From: Bin87 sp965243255
GTDB taxonomy: Bacteria; Chloroflexota; Dehalococcoidia; Lucifugimonadales; UBA3495
Direction: 5' to 3'
DNA: 64,000 bases
Assembly (NCBI GenBank): GCA_965243255.1
Contig: CBDEUH010000004.1
Location: 2,728,001-2,792,000 of the forward strand
In this document: positions 8,645 to 16,295 of the stretch, piece after piece
Layout of the letters: the number at the start of each line of letters is the position of its first letter
Position numbering within the stretch: position 1 is the stretch's first letter
The notes under the pieces: generated by a model
Databases searched by the model: none
The model's input: the letters and a program-made list of their open reading frames with translations, nothing else
Told to the model about the DNA's origin: nothing
Position numbers and translations under genes: made by a program

Positions 8645-9349
8645 CTATTGGGTGCGGAGGCGGTAGGGATGCAGGCTGCTCTGGCGCAGTCCCTCCATGG
8701 GCCGGAAATCGCCCCGATGCAACGCGGCCAGGAACTGCGCTTCGTCAAAAATCTCGTCGGGAAACTCGGTAACGAACTTGCCCAGGCCGTGGGTGCTGTG
8801 AGCGTCGCTGCCGCCGGTTACCGGCAGGTTGAGACGCTGGGCCACTTCGGCGGCGAAACGGTTTTCCTCGTCGGAGGTGCCGCCGTTGGCGATTTCCACC
8901 GCGTCGGCCAGTTGGAACACCGGATGCAGCATACCCTCCTCCGGCTGGGTGGGTATGGCAACGTTGGGGTCTTGGTAGAGCAGTGGCCGGGAGCGGTGAT
9001 GCTGGGCCAGCACGCCGCGGAAGGGGTGGGCCGACACGACGTAGCCGCCAACGGCATGGGCGGCCCTGGTCAACTCTTCGGCCTTGTTGAATCCGCTCTG
9101 GTAGCGGTCCACGCCGAAGCACAGGATGTGGCCCATGTCGGTGTCGGCTTCCATGGCGCGGATGAGCACCACGTTATGCTGGGCGGCGAAGGCGGCGAAC
9201 TCGTGCCGGTCCCAGGGGCCGGAGTGCTCGGTGATGCACAGACCGCGCAGGCCCAGGCGTTCCGCTTCCAGGATGAGCTCGTCGGGAGTCAGGCTGGAGT
9301 CGGCGCTGCCTTTGGTGGTGTGTATGTGGAGGTCAAAGAGGCGAGCCAT
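8645..9349 (-). CDS. PHP-domain metal-dependent phosphoesterase
   Basis: A 234-aa PHP-domain hydrolase. It opens with MARLFDLHIHTTKGSADSS, whose HxH (His8, His10) is PHP motif I. CITEHSG and SAHPFRG supply further metal ligands, and GGSDAHS near the C-terminus is the last motif. Members hydrolyse phosphoesters such as nucleoside 3',5'-bisphosphates or act as histidinol-phosphatase-like enzymes; the substrate cannot be told here. The frame can be extended to 9388, but the family N-terminus begins at the ATG at 9349, which has a weak AAGG upstream. Confidence 0.85.
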   Translation of the reverse strand: MARLFDLHIHTTKGSADSSLTPDELILEAERLGLRGLCITEHSGPWDRHEFAAFAAQHNVVLIRAMEADTDMGHILCFGVDRYQSGFNKAEELTRAAHAVGGYVVSAHPFRGVLAQHHRSRPLLYQDPNVAIPTQPEEGMLHPVFQLADAVEIANGGTSDEENRFAAEVAQRLNLPVTGGSDAHSTHGLGKFVTEFPDEIFDEAQFLAALHRGDFRPMEGLRQSSLHPYRLRTQ

Positions 9350-9405
9350 AAGCCTTACCAGTGTATGCCTGCCGGTGGCCGGCGTCAACGGCGAAGGCTC
9401 GCCAG

Positions 9406-10350
9406 CTACTTCGCAACCTCGCCGAGGGCAGATTGCAGTTCGTTGAGGGTGGCGAAGCCCTCAAAACGGTGGCGGATGACGCCGTCGCCGTCCAGTACGA
9501 ATACCCAGGATTCGTTGGTCCAGTGGGGGATTTCTGTAAAGCCCCACTCGTCGGCGGCCGGCACCAGGCGGGCTACGCTCAGGTCGCCCTGGATTTCCGC
9601 CGGGTTGTCGTACAGCTCCACGTGGATGTAGTTGGCGGCCTCGGGATTGGCGGCGCGCAGTTCCGACACGGTGTCCACCTGGGGGCCGCACGTTGGGCTG
9701 GTACAGAAGGCCGGGGTGGCGAACACGATGACGCTGGGCCGGCCCGACCCGACGGCGTCGCCGACGGAGACCCGGTAAAGCTCGGCGTCGGGCCGGTAGG
9801 AGGTGGTAACGTCGGTAAGGGTCAGTCCGCCGTCGGATAGCGTCTTGGTCTGGCTGGCCGGGGGCTTGTCGCCGATGGAGGGCACCGGGGCGTCGGCCAG
9901 CACCGTGATGGGGATCATCGCATCGCCGGACACGTCGCCACCGACGGGGGTGGCGGTCAGCAGGTAGTCGCCGGCTGCGGGAAACTCAATGTCGGCGGCG
10001 TAGGAACCGCGCACGCCGTAGGGCCATTCGTTGTAGTCCGCCACGACCTGCGCCAGCTCTGTTGAATCTCCCTGATGCGATATGGAGATTTCAACCTGGG
10101 GCGCATTAACCAGGGCCTTCTGGGTGGTGAGCAGGAAGGCGACGCGCTGCTCGCCCACCTCCAGCACCTTGGTGGCCAGGTGTGAGTTGATGGCGTCGTT
10201 GGCAGGGTCAACGGTGGGCACTGCGATGACCGGAGCCGCGGTGGCCGTCGGCTCGACGATTGGCGCAGGGTCGGCGCTCGTGCAGGCGATGGCGATGACG
10301 GCTAACGAAACCGCGACAACTGATGTGAGCAAAAGGCGGGAGAGCATCAC
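9406..10350 (-). CDS. Lipoprotein with a thioredoxin-like domain
   Basis: Exported lipoprotein, 314 aa. Signal and lipobox AIAC (Cys23) are followed by a Pro/Thr/Ala linker and a beta-sandwich-like segment (about 50-155). A thioredoxin-like fold follows from about residue 195: VIVFATPAFCTSPTCGPQV with Cys216 and Cys221 spaced CxxxxC, then HVELYDNP and WVFVLDGDGVIRHRFEG. The CxxxxC spacing is not a classical CxxC, so it may be an SCO/peroxiredoxin-like redox or metal-handling domain rather than an oxidoreductase of TlpA type. Its start overlaps the stop of the upstream redoxin gene by 4 bp (ATGA), so the two are translationally coupled. Confidence 0.75.
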   Translation of the reverse strand: MMLSRLLLTSVVAVSLAVIAIACTSADPAPIVEPTATAAPVIAVPTVDPANDAINSHLATKVLEVGEQRVAFLLTTQKALVNAPQVEISISHQGDSTELAQVVADYNEWPYGVRGSYAADIEFPAAGDYLLTATPVGGDVSGDAMIPITVLADAPVPSIGDKPPASQTKTLSDGGLTLTDVTTSYRPDAELYRVSVGDAVGSGRPSVIVFATPAFCTSPTCGPQVDTVSELRAANPEAANYIHVELYDNPAEIQGDLSVARLVPAADEWGFTEIPHWTNESWVFVLDGDGVIRHRFEGFATLNELQSALGEVAK

Positions 10351-11717
10351 GGACCCTCCGCATAGACGCCGAAGGTGAAGGCGAACAGGCCGAAGTCGTC
10401 GGAATCGGAGCGCATAATCAGGACGGACGAGGGCAGGTACTCCGGATTGTCCACCAGCTCATACAGGCGAGGCTCGTCAACGTGAATGTAGGAATAGCCT
10501 TTCTCGTCCCACTGCACGTCGTTGCCGGCGTTCTCCGGGGTCAGCATGGCGCCGTCAACGGTTACGACGACCTGGTAGGGTTCGCCGGAGTCGGAGGTGA
10601 GCACGGCGTTGACGCTCTTGGCGGCGTAATTCAGCGCCAGGTAATCCTCCAGGTTCTCGGTAGCGCGGGCGTGGCGGATGCGTTCGGGTTCGACCGACCA
10701 CTGGCCCTGGAAGTAGAGCTGGTGGGGTTGAATGTCCTGGGGAATAGTCACGTCAATGACGCCAACGGTTGCTTCGCTGCGCTTTTCCTGGTCTAGGATG
10801 GCGTCGAAGTATTCCTGTTGGGCGACGTAGGGCTGGCGTCCGGCCCGGGCGGTGAGAAAGTTGCGATGCCAGCCGGCATAGAGTTCCCGGGTCAGGGCGG
10901 CCTGGCCCAGCATGCTGCCGGCGTCCTGAAAGGCCTGGTCCCGGGCCTGGTCTTCGGGCAGGTTCAGCGGGTCGTCGGACAGGTCGGCGCCGGCCTCGAC
11001 CAGGGCGTTGCGGATTTGCTGCTCCGTTTCGCCGTAGCGCCCCTCGCCGAAGTGGCTGTAAATCTGCTCGCCCCGGCTGTTGAACAGGTACTTGGCCGGC
11101 CAGTAGCGGTTCTCAAAGTTGCGCCAGGTAACCATGTTGTTGTCCTGGGCCACGGGCCAGCCGATGTCGTGGGTGGCGATGGCGTCGGCCACGTTTTGGT
11201 AGTCCTTCTCGAACTCGAACTCCGGCGTGTGGATGCCCAGGATGACCAGGCCGTCGTCCTCATAGCGGGCCCACCACTCCCGCAGGAAGGGCAGCGTGCG
11301 GACGCAGTTGATGCAGGTGTAGGTCCAGAAGTCGATCAGCACCACCTTGCCCTGGCCGGTCAGCTCGGCAATCTGGAGTTCCATGTCGGTGTTCAGCCAG
11401 GCGTCGATGCCCGCGATGTTGGGGATGTCCGTGTTGATGGGCACGCTGACCGCCGGCGCGGCGGTGGGCTGGGACGCGGCCGGCGCGTCGGTGGGAGCGT
11501 CGGCGTCAGACCCGGTGGACGATGCGGAGGCTGACGAGTCCGCAGCCGCCGGCGCGTCGGTGGCCGACGCCTGGTCGGCGGCCCGCTCCGCCGATGACGA
11601 TGCGGATGAGTCGGTTTGGGCGGCGGGTTGAGCGCTGGGGGCGCAGGCAATGACTGCTGCCAGCAGCAGGGTCAGCAGGACGGCGGCCACCGCAACGCGG
11701 CGCGTGGGAAAGAACAT
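10347..11717 (-). CDS. TlpA/DipZ-like thioredoxin lipoprotein
   Basis: Extracytoplasmic thiol oxidoreductase, 456 aa. Signal with lipobox VIAC (Cys25); Ala/Ser/Pro/Asp linker to about residue 92; thioredoxin-like domain with the active site WTYTCINC (Cys135, Cys138) followed by TLPFLREW and GIHTPEFEFEKD. The C-terminal 190 residues resemble the beta-rich module that follows the redoxin domain in mycobacterial DipZ. The CcdA-like membrane part of DipZ is absent, so electrons must come from another protein. The downstream thioredoxin-like lipoprotein overlaps by 4 bp. A double palindrome (11753-11771) lies just upstream. Confidence 0.85.
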   Translation of the reverse strand: MFFPTRRVAVAAVLLTLLLAAVIACAPSAQPAAQTDSSASSSAERAADQASATDAPAAADSSASASSTGSDADAPTDAPAASQPTAAPAVSVPINTDIPNIAGIDAWLNTDMELQIAELTGQGKVVLIDFWTYTCINCVRTLPFLREWWARYEDDGLVILGIHTPEFEFEKDYQNVADAIATHDIGWPVAQDNNMVTWRNFENRYWPAKYLFNSRGEQIYSHFGEGRYGETEQQIRNALVEAGADLSDDPLNLPEDQARDQAFQDAGSMLGQAALTRELYAGWHRNFLTARAGRQPYVAQQEYFDAILDQEKRSEATVGVIDVTIPQDIQPHQLYFQGQWSVEPERIRHARATENLEDYLALNYAAKSVNAVLTSDSGEPYQVVVTVDGAMLTPENAGNDVQWDEKGYSYIHVDEPRLYELVDNPEYLPSSVLIMRSDSDDFGLFAFTFGVYAEGP

Positions 11718-11752
11718 GACATTACTCTCATCAATGCAGGTTAGTACGAATA

Positions 11753-11771
11753 CGTTAACGGCGCGTTAACG
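11753..11771. promoter_or_regulatory. Paired CGTTAACG palindromes, candidate operator
   Basis: Two identical 8-bp self-complementary units CGTTAACG are separated by GCG (11753-11760 and 11764-11771). They lie between the divergent redoxin lipoprotein and a small hypothetical gene, 36 bp upstream of the former. The arrangement suits a dimeric regulator, but none is known. Confidence 0.4.
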
Positions 11772-11885
11772 GATTTATGGTTGGTCCGACGCCGCGTAAC
11801 CGCAGGGCTATTGTACTGGATTCCGTCTTTTGTGCTACTATACCGCCGCAAACAAGCGCCGCTGGCGCACTTTGGAGGAATTGGA

Positions 11886-12350
11886 ATGGCAACGATGTTG
11901 GATGGCGAGTCCTATCTGGGCCGGGTGCTGGTGCGCCCGCTGAGCAAAGAAGGCGACGTTACGATTTACTGCTGGCCGCTGCGCTGCCTCAAGGCCAAGT
12001 TTGGCGGACCCACTTTTGGCGTGGACGTCAACGGCGAGGAGATTATCCGCTTTGACCCCCACGGGGCCCGGGGCCACTGGCACAAGGGCGGCTACGACAA
12101 GCTGGGCGCCGGCGGTTCCCACGTGGAGTATCCCGACGGGATGCGAGAAGCTGCGGCGCAGTTGGACTGGTCGCTGTCCCAGGTTCTGGAACAGACCGGC
12201 AACTACCTGGCCGAGGCTGGGCATCCTGATGCCGCCGCTCACCTGGACGCCGAGCTGCTGCAAGCCGCCACCGACGCCATCCAGGCGCACCTGGCCAGCG
12301 AGGGCGACCTGATGACCGACGCCATCGCCAAGGGCGTGATAGCGGCCTAG
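11886..12350 (+). CDS. Conserved-looking hypothetical protein, 154 aa
   Basis: Soluble acidic protein of 154 aa with no signal peptide or membrane segment. I do not recognise the family. The first half is Gly- and aromatic-rich (FGGPTFGVDVNGEEIIRFDP, then GHWHKGGYDKLGAGGSH); the second half is helical. The start is set by a strong RBS, GGAGGA seven bases upstream; the longer open frame to 11781 lacks one. It stands alone, divergent from the redoxin operon, and ends before a GC-rich hairpin repeat. Confidence 0.75.
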   Translation: MATMLDGESYLGRVLVRPLSKEGDVTIYCWPLRCLKAKFGGPTFGVDVNGEEIIRFDPHGARGHWHKGGYDKLGAGGSHVEYPDGMREAAAQLDWSLSQVLEQTGNYLAEAGHPDAAAHLDAELLQAATDAIQAHLASEGDLMTDAIAKGVIAA

Positions 12351-12378
12351 ATTGCCAAGTCTTAGGTTGATCAAAGCT

Positions 12379-12406
12379 TAGGGGCGGGTTTCAAGACCCG
12401 CCCCTA
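12379..12406. repeat. GGGGCG hairpin repeat, copy 2 (possible bidirectional terminator)
   Basis: An 11-bp perfect stem (TAGGGGCGGGT with its complement) and a 6-nt loop. It sits between the convergent ends of the 154-aa gene and argB. It belongs to the same family as the hairpins at 1866, 15017 and 27440. Confidence 0.75.
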
Positions 12407-12428
12407 TCGCCTTTAAATGCGGCCTGCG

Positions 12429-13232
12429 CTACGGCGTAATCCGCGTGCCGATGGGGTCGCCGTTGATGCAGTTCATCAGGGCGTCGGGCTGGCGTCCGTC
12501 GATGATGTGGGCGCTGGGCACGGCGCCGTCGGCCAGGGCGTCCAGGCAGGCGGCCAGCTTGGGCAACATTCCGCCCCGGGCCACTCCCGAATCGCGCAGG
12601 GCCGCCGCGCCGCCGGCGTTGAGGCGAGGGATGACCCGGCCGCCGTTGTCCATGACGCCGGCCACGTCGGTGAGAAAGATGATGCGTTCGGCGCGCAGGG
12701 CGTGGGCCAGGGCCCCGGCGGCGGTGTCGCCGTTGACGTTGAGCGGCTGGCCGACGTGGTCGCTGCCGGCAGTAACGTCCACAGCGATGGGGGAAATCAT
12801 GGGAATGAAACCGGCGGACAGGATGGCGTTGACCGGGGCGGGATCAACGGCGACGATTTCGCCGACGTAGCCCAGGGCCGGGTTGGCGACGCGGGCCTGC
12901 AGCAGGCAGCCGTCGGTGCCGCTGATGCCGATGGTGGGGCCGCCCAGTTGCTGCATCAGGCCGGTGAGTTCTTTATTGACCAGGCCGCCCAGGACGGCGA
13001 CGACGATTTCCAGCGAAGGCGCATCGGTGACGCGCAGGCCGTTGACGAAGTTGGGGGCCAGGTTCTGCCGCTGCATCCAGTCGCTGATGACGTTGCCGCC
13101 GCCGTGGACGATGACGATGGGCCGCCCGGCCCGGTGCAGGGCGACCAGGTCCTGCAGCGAGGTGTCGTTGCCGCCCAGCGTGCTGCCGCCGATTTTCACG
13201 ACGATGGGCCGCTCGGTCAGGGATTGGGACAT
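12429..13232 (-). CDS. argB: Acetylglutamate kinase
   Basis: Second step of arginine biosynthesis: phosphorylates N-acetylglutamate. 267 aa, family-typical. Seen: VVKIGGSTLGG (phosphate-binding Gly-rich loop), IVIVHGGGNVISDWM, NGLRVTDAPSLEIV and VVAVLGGLVNKEL of the amino-acid-kinase fold, plus ISPIAVD and NVNGDTAAGALA toward the C-terminus. It follows argJ by 14 bp. The pair supplies acetylglutamate recycling and kinase steps; argC and argD are not in this window. No strong Shine-Dalgarno precedes the ATG, consistent with translational coupling to argJ. Confidence 0.93.
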   Translation of the reverse strand: MSQSLTERPIVVKIGGSTLGGNDTSLQDLVALHRAGRPIVIVHGGGNVISDWMQRQNLAPNFVNGLRVTDAPSLEIVVAVLGGLVNKELTGLMQQLGGPTIGISGTDGCLLQARVANPALGYVGEIVAVDPAPVNAILSAGFIPMISPIAVDVTAGSDHVGQPLNVNGDTAAGALAHALRAERIIFLTDVAGVMDNGGRVIPRLNAGGAAALRDSGVARGGMLPKLAACLDALADGAVPSAHIIDGRQPDALMNCINGDPIGTRITP

Positions 13233-13246
13233 CGGAACGTCGGCGC

Positions 13247-14473
13247 CTACGTGGTGTAGGCGCTGTTGATGATGACGTACTGCTCGGTGAGGTCGCAGCC
13301 GTAGGCGGTGGCGGCGCCGTCGGCCAGGTTCAGGCTGACTCGGAAGTCCACCTGCTCGCTGGACATGAGGGCGACCACGGCGTCCCGGTGGAAGGGTATC
13401 GGCGTGCCGGCCTCCATGATGCAGACGCCGTTGACGAAGAGGTCAACCTTTTCCTCCACGGCCTCGGCGCCGCTGCGGCCCAGGGCCATCATCAGGCGGC
13501 CCCAGTTTGGGTCGGCGCCGTACACGGCGGACTTGACCAGGTTGCTGCCGGCGATGGTCTTGGCCGCCAGGCGAGCGTCGGCGGCGTGGCGGGCGCCGTC
13601 CACCTGCACGGTGATGAGTCGGGTTGCGCCCTCGCCGTCGCGGGCCAGCATACGGGTGAGATTCTCGGCCACCTGCTGCAGGGCGGCGCGGAAGTTGTCG
13701 GCGTCGGGCGAGCGGTCGTTGATGACCGGGTTGCCGGCCTGGCCGTTGGCGAAGGCCAGGTAGGTGTCGTTGGTGCTGCTGTCGCCGTCCACGGTCAGCA
13801 TATTGAAGGTCTCGTCGGCGACGGCCTTGACGGTGGTTTGCAGGAAGCCTGGGTCAACGGCGGCGTCGGTGGCGGCGAAGGTCAGCATGGTGGCCATGTT
13901 GGGGTGAATCATGCCGGAGCCCTTGGCCACGCCGCCCACGGTGATGGTCTGGCCGGTTGAGGCGACGAAGGATACGGCGGTTTCTTTGGGATGGGTGTCG
14001 GTGGTCATCATGGCCCGGGCCAGTTCGCTGCCGCCGTTGGCGTCCAGCGCAATCTCGGCGACGCCGGAGCGGATGAGGGACATGGGCAACTCCACGCCGA
14101 TGACGCCGGTGCTGCAGACGAGCACGTCCTCGGCGGCCAGGCCCAGTTTGTCGGCGGCCAGGCGGGTCATCTCCTCGGCGTCCTTGTAGCCCTGGGCGCC
14201 GACGCAGGTGTTGGCGATGCCGGCGTTGACGATAAGGGCGCGCCCGCGTCCGGTGGCCACGCGCTCCCGGTCCAGGTCAACGGTGGCCGAGCGGATGGCC
14301 GAGGTGGTGAAGACGCCGGCGATGGCGCACTGGGAATCGGAGACCAGAAGCGCCAGGTCCAGCTTGTCCTCGCCACGGGTCTTCAATCCGATGAAAACGC
14401 CGCCGGCGGAGAAACCCTGGGCGGAGGTTACGGTGCCGTTGGAGATGGGAGTGATGTCTGCGCTGGCGGGCAT
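13247..14473 (-). CDS. argJ: Bifunctional glutamate N-acetyltransferase/ornithine acetyltransferase
   Basis: Transfers acetyl groups from N-acetylornithine to glutamate (and may use acetyl-CoA), closing the acetyl cycle of arginine synthesis. It is made as a precursor that cleaves itself before a conserved threonine: KGSGMIHPNMATML, nucleophile Thr195. The oxyanion-hole motif STGVIG lies at 121-126. The C-terminal half ends with EQYVIINSAYTT, typical of ArgJ. The start at the ATG at 14473 has an AGGAG site; an upstream TTG in frame is less likely. 408 aa. It is followed by argB. Confidence 0.94.
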   Translation of the reverse strand: MPASADITPISNGTVTSAQGFSAGGVFIGLKTRGEDKLDLALLVSDSQCAIAGVFTTSAIRSATVDLDRERVATGRGRALIVNAGIANTCVGAQGYKDAEEMTRLAADKLGLAAEDVLVCSTGVIGVELPMSLIRSGVAEIALDANGGSELARAMMTTDTHPKETAVSFVASTGQTITVGGVAKGSGMIHPNMATMLTFAATDAAVDPGFLQTTVKAVADETFNMLTVDGDSSTNDTYLAFANGQAGNPVINDRSPDADNFRAALQQVAENLTRMLARDGEGATRLITVQVDGARHAADARLAAKTIAGSNLVKSAVYGADPNWGRLMMALGRSGAEAVEEKVDLFVNGVCIMEAGTPIPFHRDAVVALMSSEQVDFRVSLNLADGAATAYGCDLTEQYVIINSAYTT

Positions 14474-14538
14474 GGTGAGGCGCTCCTGGTGGCCGTGGTG
14501 GACAGGTATCAATAATGCCGGATCAATATACCACAGGG

Positions 14539-15000
14539 CTAGCCCTGGGCCCGGCGTTCCTCGAAGGCGGCGGTGATGGTCTGTTCGGCGCGCTTGCTGT
14601 GGATGGCGATGAATTGCTCCAGGCGGCGGATTTCGGCCTCGGTCTCGCCGGACATGGGCTGCCGGCCGGTCTGCTGCTTGAGCCGGGCCAACGCCTTGCG
14701 GGCTTCGTCAACCTGCTGGACGGATTCCAGGGCGGCCAGTTCGTCCAGCGCGGCCTGCTTGATGGTGAGCACGCGGCGGCGGTTGTCCTCGGCGTCCAGG
14801 AGGCGCTCTTCGATCTCGCCCATGGCGGACAGGGCCATTTCCAGCGGCGCGCTCCCGTAGATGGTCTGGCGGGGCAGCCGGCGCAACTGGGTGCGGAATT
14901 GGGCTATCGAGGCGTCCAGCTGCTCTTCTTTGTGGCGGATTTCGGCCAGGGACAGACGCAGGGACGCCATGGCCTGTTGCAGTTGGGAAGTGGATGACAT
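14539..15000 (-). CDS. Hypothetical helical/coiled-coil protein
   Basis: A 153-aa soluble protein that appears almost entirely alpha-helical, with long charged stretches at residues 5-35 and 75-145 and one break with Pro/Gly near residue 110. I recognise no domain. The chosen ATG at 15000 gives MSSTSQLQQA; a second in-frame ATG at 15015 adds five residues. It lies between argJ and the aminotransferase in the same direction, with a GGGGCG hairpin just upstream of its start. Confidence 0.65.
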   Translation of the reverse strand: MSSTSQLQQAMASLRLSLAEIRHKEEQLDASIAQFRTQLRRLPRQTIYGSAPLEMALSAMGEIEERLLDAEDNRRRVLTIKQAALDELAALESVQQVDEARKALARLKQQTGRQPMSGETEAEIRRLEQFIAIHSKRAEQTITAAFEERRAQG

Positions 15001-15016
15001 GGCCGGTAGGTACATA

Positions 15017-15038
15017 GGGGCGAATAGTTAGTCGCCCC
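15017..15038. repeat. GGGGCG hairpin repeat, copy 3
   Basis: Arms GGGGCGA and TCGCCCC, 8-nt loop, between the aminotransferase stop and the helical-protein start. It is a weaker member of the dispersed hairpin family. Confidence 0.55.
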
Positions 15039-15060
15039 GGTCCTTTGGTTGCGAGACTGA

Positions 15061-16176
15061 TTAGCCCTTGAAACCGACTTTGGGCAGCACCCGTTCTAGC
15101 GCCTCCAGAACCTCGGCGATGTCGGCCTTGGAGACCCAGCCCAGATGCCCGATGCGGAAGCAGTGGCCGGTGAGTTTGCCCTGGCCGCCGGCCAGCACCA
15201 CGCCTTCCTCCTCGCGCATCATGGCCATGAACCTGCCGCCGTCGATTTCCTCAGGCATCTTGATGGCGGTGACGGTGTTGGAGGCGCGGGCTTCGTCGGT
15301 AGCCAGCAGCGTCAGGCCCAGGGCCTTGACGCCGGCGCGGGTGTATTCGCCCACTTCGGCGTGGCGGTCGTACACCGACTCCAGCCCTTCGCTGAGGATG
15401 CGGTCGAGGCCCAGGCGCAGGCCGTAGAGCAGGGCCACGTTGGGGGTCCAGGGCGTCTGGCCGCGGACCAGGGATCGCTCGGCGGCCATCAGGTCGAAGT
15501 AGAACTTGGGCATCTTGGCATCCTGGTAGGCTTCCCAGCCCCGGGGGCTAATGCTGATGAAGGCCAGGCCGGGGGGAATCATAAAGCCCTTCTGGGAGCC
15601 GGTGGCCACCAGGTCGCAGTTCCAGCCGTCCACGGGGAGGGGCAGGCAGCCCAGGCTGCTGACCGCGTCCACCAGCAGCAGCTTGTCGAACTCGCCCTTG
15701 ACCACGCGGGAGATGGCTTCCAGGTCGTGGGTTACGCCGGTTGAGGTTTCGTTGTGGGTGACCAATACGGCCTTGATGGAAGGGTCCTTTTGCAGTTCGG
15801 CGCGAATGGCGTCGGGGTCGATGGCGTCGCCCCACTCGAAGTCCATGCGCAGCACGTCCGCGCCGTAGGTGTCGGCAATCTGGACGAAACGGTCCCCGAA
15901 AGCGCCGGCGGTGCAGGCGATGACCCGGTCGCCGGGGGACAGGGTGTTGACCACGGAGGCTTCCAGCGCGCCGGTGCCGCTGGCGGTGAGGATGTAGAGA
16001 TCGTCGGTGGTCATGAAGACCTGCTTCAAGCCGGCGGTGGTGGCCTCAATCAGCTCCTTGAACTCTGGCCCCCGGTGGTTAATCATGGGCAGGGACATCT
16101 CCTCGACGATGTCGTCGGGGATGGGAGTAGGGCCGGGGGTGCGCAGGTTTTGCGGGGCGATTTTGGTCAAGGTCAT
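15061..16176 (-). CDS. Alanine-glyoxylate/serine-pyruvate-type aminotransferase
   Basis: PLP-dependent class V aminotransferase of 371 aa. The Schiff-base lysine is Lys196 in TGSQKGF, and Asp170 in LLVDAVSS pairs with the pyridine nitrogen. TASGTGALEASVVN (64-77) is the phosphate-binding region. Members interconvert alanine or serine with glyoxylate or hydroxypyruvate; some are annotated as phosphoserine or ureidoglycine aminotransferases, so the donor is uncertain. The open frame reaches 16695 but that part overlaps the MFS gene in another frame; AGGAG eight bases before the ATG at 16176 sets the start. Confidence 0.9.
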   Translation of the reverse strand: MTLTKIAPQNLRTPGPTPIPDDIVEEMSLPMINHRGPEFKELIEATTAGLKQVFMTTDDLYILTASGTGALEASVVNTLSPGDRVIACTAGAFGDRFVQIADTYGADVLRMDFEWGDAIDPDAIRAELQKDPSIKAVLVTHNETSTGVTHDLEAISRVVKGEFDKLLLVDAVSSLGCLPLPVDGWNCDLVATGSQKGFMIPPGLAFISISPRGWEAYQDAKMPKFYFDLMAAERSLVRGQTPWTPNVALLYGLRLGLDRILSEGLESVYDRHAEVGEYTRAGVKALGLTLLATDEARASNTVTAIKMPEEIDGGRFMAMMREEEGVVLAGGQGKLTGHCFRIGHLGWVSKADIAEVLEALERVLPKVGFKG

Positions 16177-16295
16177 CGGGGAATCTCCTGGGGCGCGGCC
16201 AGAGGGCCGGCCGGTTGAACTGTGTTTGGGGCGTGGCCGGCATATTATCCGGGCCGCGTCGAATAACGGCGGCCGGAACGGACACGCGGTTACGA

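Noticed and set aside
6567..8666. 699-codon plus-strand open frame opposite dinG
   Set aside because: Low-complexity Gly/Val/Gln sequence without domains, antisense to a clear helicase.
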